Origin: CALLPQ01 sp964392325
GTDB taxonomy: Bacteria > Pseudomonadota > Alphaproteobacteria > Caulobacterales > Parvularculaceae
Assembly: GCA_964392325.1 (NCBI GenBank)
Contig: CAYMPJ010000006.1
Location: 1 to 64,000 of the forward strand
DNA length: 64,000 nt
Direction: 5' to 3'
Positions 62,119-64,000 of this stretch are shown one piece after another. The notes below the pieces were generated by a model. The model saw nothing but the letters and a program-made list of their open reading frames with translations, did not search any database and was not told the DNA's origin. Made by a program: the position numbers and the translations under genes. The stretch's first letter is position 1. Each line of letters opens with the position of its first letter.

Positions 62119-62889
62119 TTAGGGCCCTTCATGAGGAGGACACAGCGCACGATAGCGTGCTATTTCTTCACATACATTCTTACTGGGCTGGCCCCGTGTT
62201 TTTCTTGTCATAACTGTCGATACGAAAACATAGCCAATCCCATCAAACCCGGTTGCCTGAGACAAAACTTCACCATCAATCGAGTTGAAAACCTCGATAC
62301 CGCGTCGCGCAGCGAGATTACCCAGTTTGGAAGCACCATCTTGGCCAACATTATTGGCGATAATCAACAAATCCATGGAGCTACCCAATTTTAGTGCCTC
62401 ATAAACTTTATCAAACCCTGTAATCAACTCACCAGACCGTCTGCAAAGCCCTAGAGAATTCAGGACACGTTCCCATTGTAACCGCGCAATCTCCGTTAAA
62501 AACAGCTCGCCCTTGCCCCCATATTGCTGGGCTAGACGAACATCACGAGATTTAAACCCGCGGGCAAAAGCATTTTTCGTTACTGCTTTTTCCAATGTCT
62601 CTCTTTGCGCTGTAATCCATACACCGCGTCCGGGTAACTTGCCTGCTAAATCGACAACGACGCACCCGTCTTGGTCTCGTACAAAACGCACCATCCGGGA
62701 TTTTGGCAGCTTTTCTCCCGTGACAAGACACTGGCGCATTTGCCGAGGCATTTGCCGCGGATCAACGCAATCACCCGCCTCGTCACGATCGACGTCGTGA
62801 CCAGTTTGCACTGAACAAGGCAACGCATCAGCGCATTTTGGATCGCCGTTCAAAAGCGTTGCCTGGTGCAAACTGTCTACAACTTTCAT
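62119..62889 (-). CDS. YlxR-L7Ae-type RNA-binding protein
   Basis: A 256-residue protein. The YlxR (DUF448) domain is at about residues 45-115: RQMPRQMRQCLVTGEKLPKSRMVRFVRDQDGCVVVDLAGKLPGRGVWITAQRETLEKAV. An L7Ae/L30e-like part follows (LNSLGLCRRSGELITGFDKVYEALKLGSSMDLLIIANNVGQDGASKL). It is conserved between nusA and infB in alphaproteobacteria; a YlxR protein can bind RNase P RNA in some bacteria, but role here is unproven. The first 45 residues look unusual and may be an extension. 23 bp from nusA. Confidence 0.9.
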   Translation of the reverse strand: MKVVDSLHQATLLNGDPKCADALPCSVQTGHDVDRDEAGDCVDPRQMPRQMRQCLVTGEKLPKSRMVRFVRDQDGCVVVDLAGKLPGRGVWITAQRETLEKAVTKNAFARGFKSRDVRLAQQYGGKGELFLTEIARLQWERVLNSLGLCRRSGELITGFDKVYEALKLGSSMDLLIIANNVGQDGASKLGNLAARRGIEVFNSIDGEVLSQATGFDGIGYVFVSTVMTRKTRGQPSKNVCEEIARYRALCPPHEGP

Positions 62890-62912
62890 ATGCCCGCTGG
62901 TATTGGTCAGAA

Positions 62913-64000
62913 CTATGCATCTCCTAAAATTTTAATTGGCTTTTGCTCAACAATCTCTTCGACTTCTTCCTCTTCAGGCGCATTCATCGCAGCGAGCTCT
63001 TCTTCTGTCACCCATCCCGCGAGTATACGGGCGTTCATAATCATTTCTTCAGCGACCGCTGCTTTGATTTTGAAAGGTTCCAAAATACCGGCGTAATGCT
63101 TTTTCTCACCGTCTACACGTTCGGTCCAACCGGTCAGATCGTCAGTCACGCAACCAGCAAAATCTTCCACCGACTTTATATCTTCCTCGCCCAGAGCCAC
63201 GATCATTTTCAGATCAAGCCCCTCTAACTGGGTCAGGGCATCATCAACACCGAGCTCGATGCGTCGGGCATCAAGTTTGCGGGCCTGCTCTTCGAGAAAA
63301 TCATTAGCCCGTGCCTGTAATTCTTCTGCGGTTTCCTGATCAAAACCGTCAATTTCCATGAGCTCTTCAACGTCAACAAACGCAACCTCTTCGATGCGGT
63401 TGAACCCTTCAGAGATAAGAAGACCCGCCATGATGTCATCCACATCAAGACCTTCCATAAATCCTTCAGAGCGGATACGAAACTCTTCTTGACGTTTGGC
63501 GGATTCTTCCTCTTCCGTCATAATATCAATATCAAAACCGGTTAGCTGCGAAGCAAGACGTACGTTTTGACCTCTGCGGCCAATCGCTAATGATAATTGT
63601 TCGACGGGCACGACCACCTCAATGCGCTCGGATTCTTCGTCGAGCACCACCTTGGCAACCTCAGCAGGCGCAAGTGCGTTCACAACACATGTGGCTGTAT
63701 CAATCGACCATGGAACAATATCAATTTTCTCACCGCCAAGCTCATTCACAACAGCCTGCACCCGGCTACCGCGCATACCTACACAAGCGCCAACCGGATC
63801 AATGGCATTATCATTGGACATCACACCAATTTTTGCCCGGCTACCCGGATCACGAGCAACCGCCTTGATTTCAATGACACCGTCATAGACTTCCGGCACT
63901 TCCTGCTCAAAAAGTTTCGCCATAAATTGTGGGTGGGAACGTGAGAGGAAAATCTGCGGGCCTCTGGTTTCTTGTCGCACATCCATAATATAAGCGCGCA
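62913..64000 (-). CDS. nusA: Transcription termination/antitermination factor NusA (3' part)
   Basis: The C-terminal part of NusA, about 362 codons; the start lies beyond 64000. The reading frame continues unbroken to the window end. LYYMDVRQETRGPQIFLSRSHPQFMAKLFEQEVPEVYDGVIEIKAVARDPGSRAKIGVMSND is the S1-KH linker; VGACVGMRGSRVQAVVNELGGEKIDIVPWS and AIGRRGQNVRLASQLTGFDIDIMTEEEE are KH1 and KH2. The C-terminal helical repeats (LMEIDGFDQETAEELQARANDFL and others) are the AR domains. It binds RNA polymerase and controls pausing. First gene of nusA-ylxR-infB here. Confidence 0.96.
   Translation of the reverse strand, partial: RAYIMDVRQETRGPQIFLSRSHPQFMAKLFEQEVPEVYDGVIEIKAVARDPGSRAKIGVMSNDNAIDPVGACVGMRGSRVQAVVNELGGEKIDIVPWSIDTATCVVNALAPAEVAKVVLDEESERIEVVVPVEQLSLAIGRRGQNVRLASQLTGFDIDIMTEEEESAKRQEEFRIRSEGFMEGLDVDDIMAGLLISEGFNRIEEVAFVDVEELMEIDGFDQETAEELQARANDFLEEQARKLDARRIELGVDDALTQLEGLDLKMIVALGEEDIKSVEDFAGCVTDDLTGWTERVDGEKKHYAGILEPFKIKAAVAEEMIMNARILAGWVTEEELAAMNAPEEEEVEEIVEQKPIKILGDA

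Noticed and set aside
1..64000. CRISPR arrays, tRNA or rRNA genes, insertion sequences, prophage genes
   Set aside because: No repeat-spacer pattern, no tRNA-like TTCGA loop in an intergenic stretch, no transposase or phage protein was found on reading the intervals.

Overview
The window comes from the chromosome of an alphaproteobacterium, probably aquatic and mid-to-low in GC. Signs of this are the three-gene proton transhydrogenase (pntAA/pntAB/pntB) preceded by a small aa3-oxidase subunit IV-like protein, CobS next to a J-domain protein and BolA, UbiK, DUF3126, a YlxR/L7Ae-type protein between infB and nusA, and CtrA-like and GANTC motifs upstream of ftsZ. No rRNA, tRNA, CRISPR array, phage or intact insertion sequence was seen.

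Layout. 1-10.5 kb is the accessory part: three tandem paralogous single-TM proteins (the first cut by the window edge), a DUF5694 protein, a glycosyltransferase divergent from a TipA-like MerR regulator and its membrane-protein partner, an MBL-fold hydrolase, a MarR-led group (hotdog protein, small membrane protein, MAPEG protein), and two copies of an interspersed palindromic repeat. 10.5-24.6 kb holds housekeeping and metabolic genes in both directions: MscS channel, purine nucleoside phosphorylase, amidohydrolase, cupin, UbiK, K+-channel-like protein, FAD oxidoreductase, a candidate small RNA, rhomboid, BolA, J-protein, CobS, MBL hydrolase, an ATP-grasp-like protein and a thioesterase. 24.7-34.2 kb holds the transhydrogenase group, an alpha/beta hydrolase with a lysine-rich tail, a TonB-dependent receptor behind a Fur-like box, a large unrecognised membrane protein and DUF3126. 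34.6-53.9 kb is a complete division and cell-wall (dcw) cluster on the minus strand, read mraZ-rsmH-ftsL-ftsI-murE-murF-mraY-murD-ftsW-murG-murC-murB-ddl-ftsQ-ftsA-ftsZ. 54.3-59.2 kb holds an M28 peptidase, a putative glycoside hydrolase, a cluster of DnaA boxes and a DUF4174-like protein. The window ends with infB, ylxR and the 3' part of nusA.

How the genes work together. The dcw genes make lipid II (MurB-F, Ddl, MraY, MurG), polymerise and cross-link it at the septum (FtsW, FtsI) and build the divisome (FtsZ, FtsA, FtsQ, FtsL); MraZ and RsmH head the transcript. Two control regions stand out: 10-bp-period GGG repeats upstream of mraZ and CtrA/GANTC-like motifs upstream of ftsZ. The nusA-ylxR-infB genes are the usual transcription/translation operon.

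The less expected items are the TipA-like regulator module with a MerR-type 19-bp-spaced promoter and an apparently leaderless start, a two-hairpin small RNA candidate at about 17.96-18.07 kb, the triplicated membrane proteins, a CobS without CobT, and a DnaA-box cluster at 58.5 kb. I did not identify a clearly new multi-gene system; the strongest candidates for new biology are the small RNA and the TipA/glycosyltransferase module.
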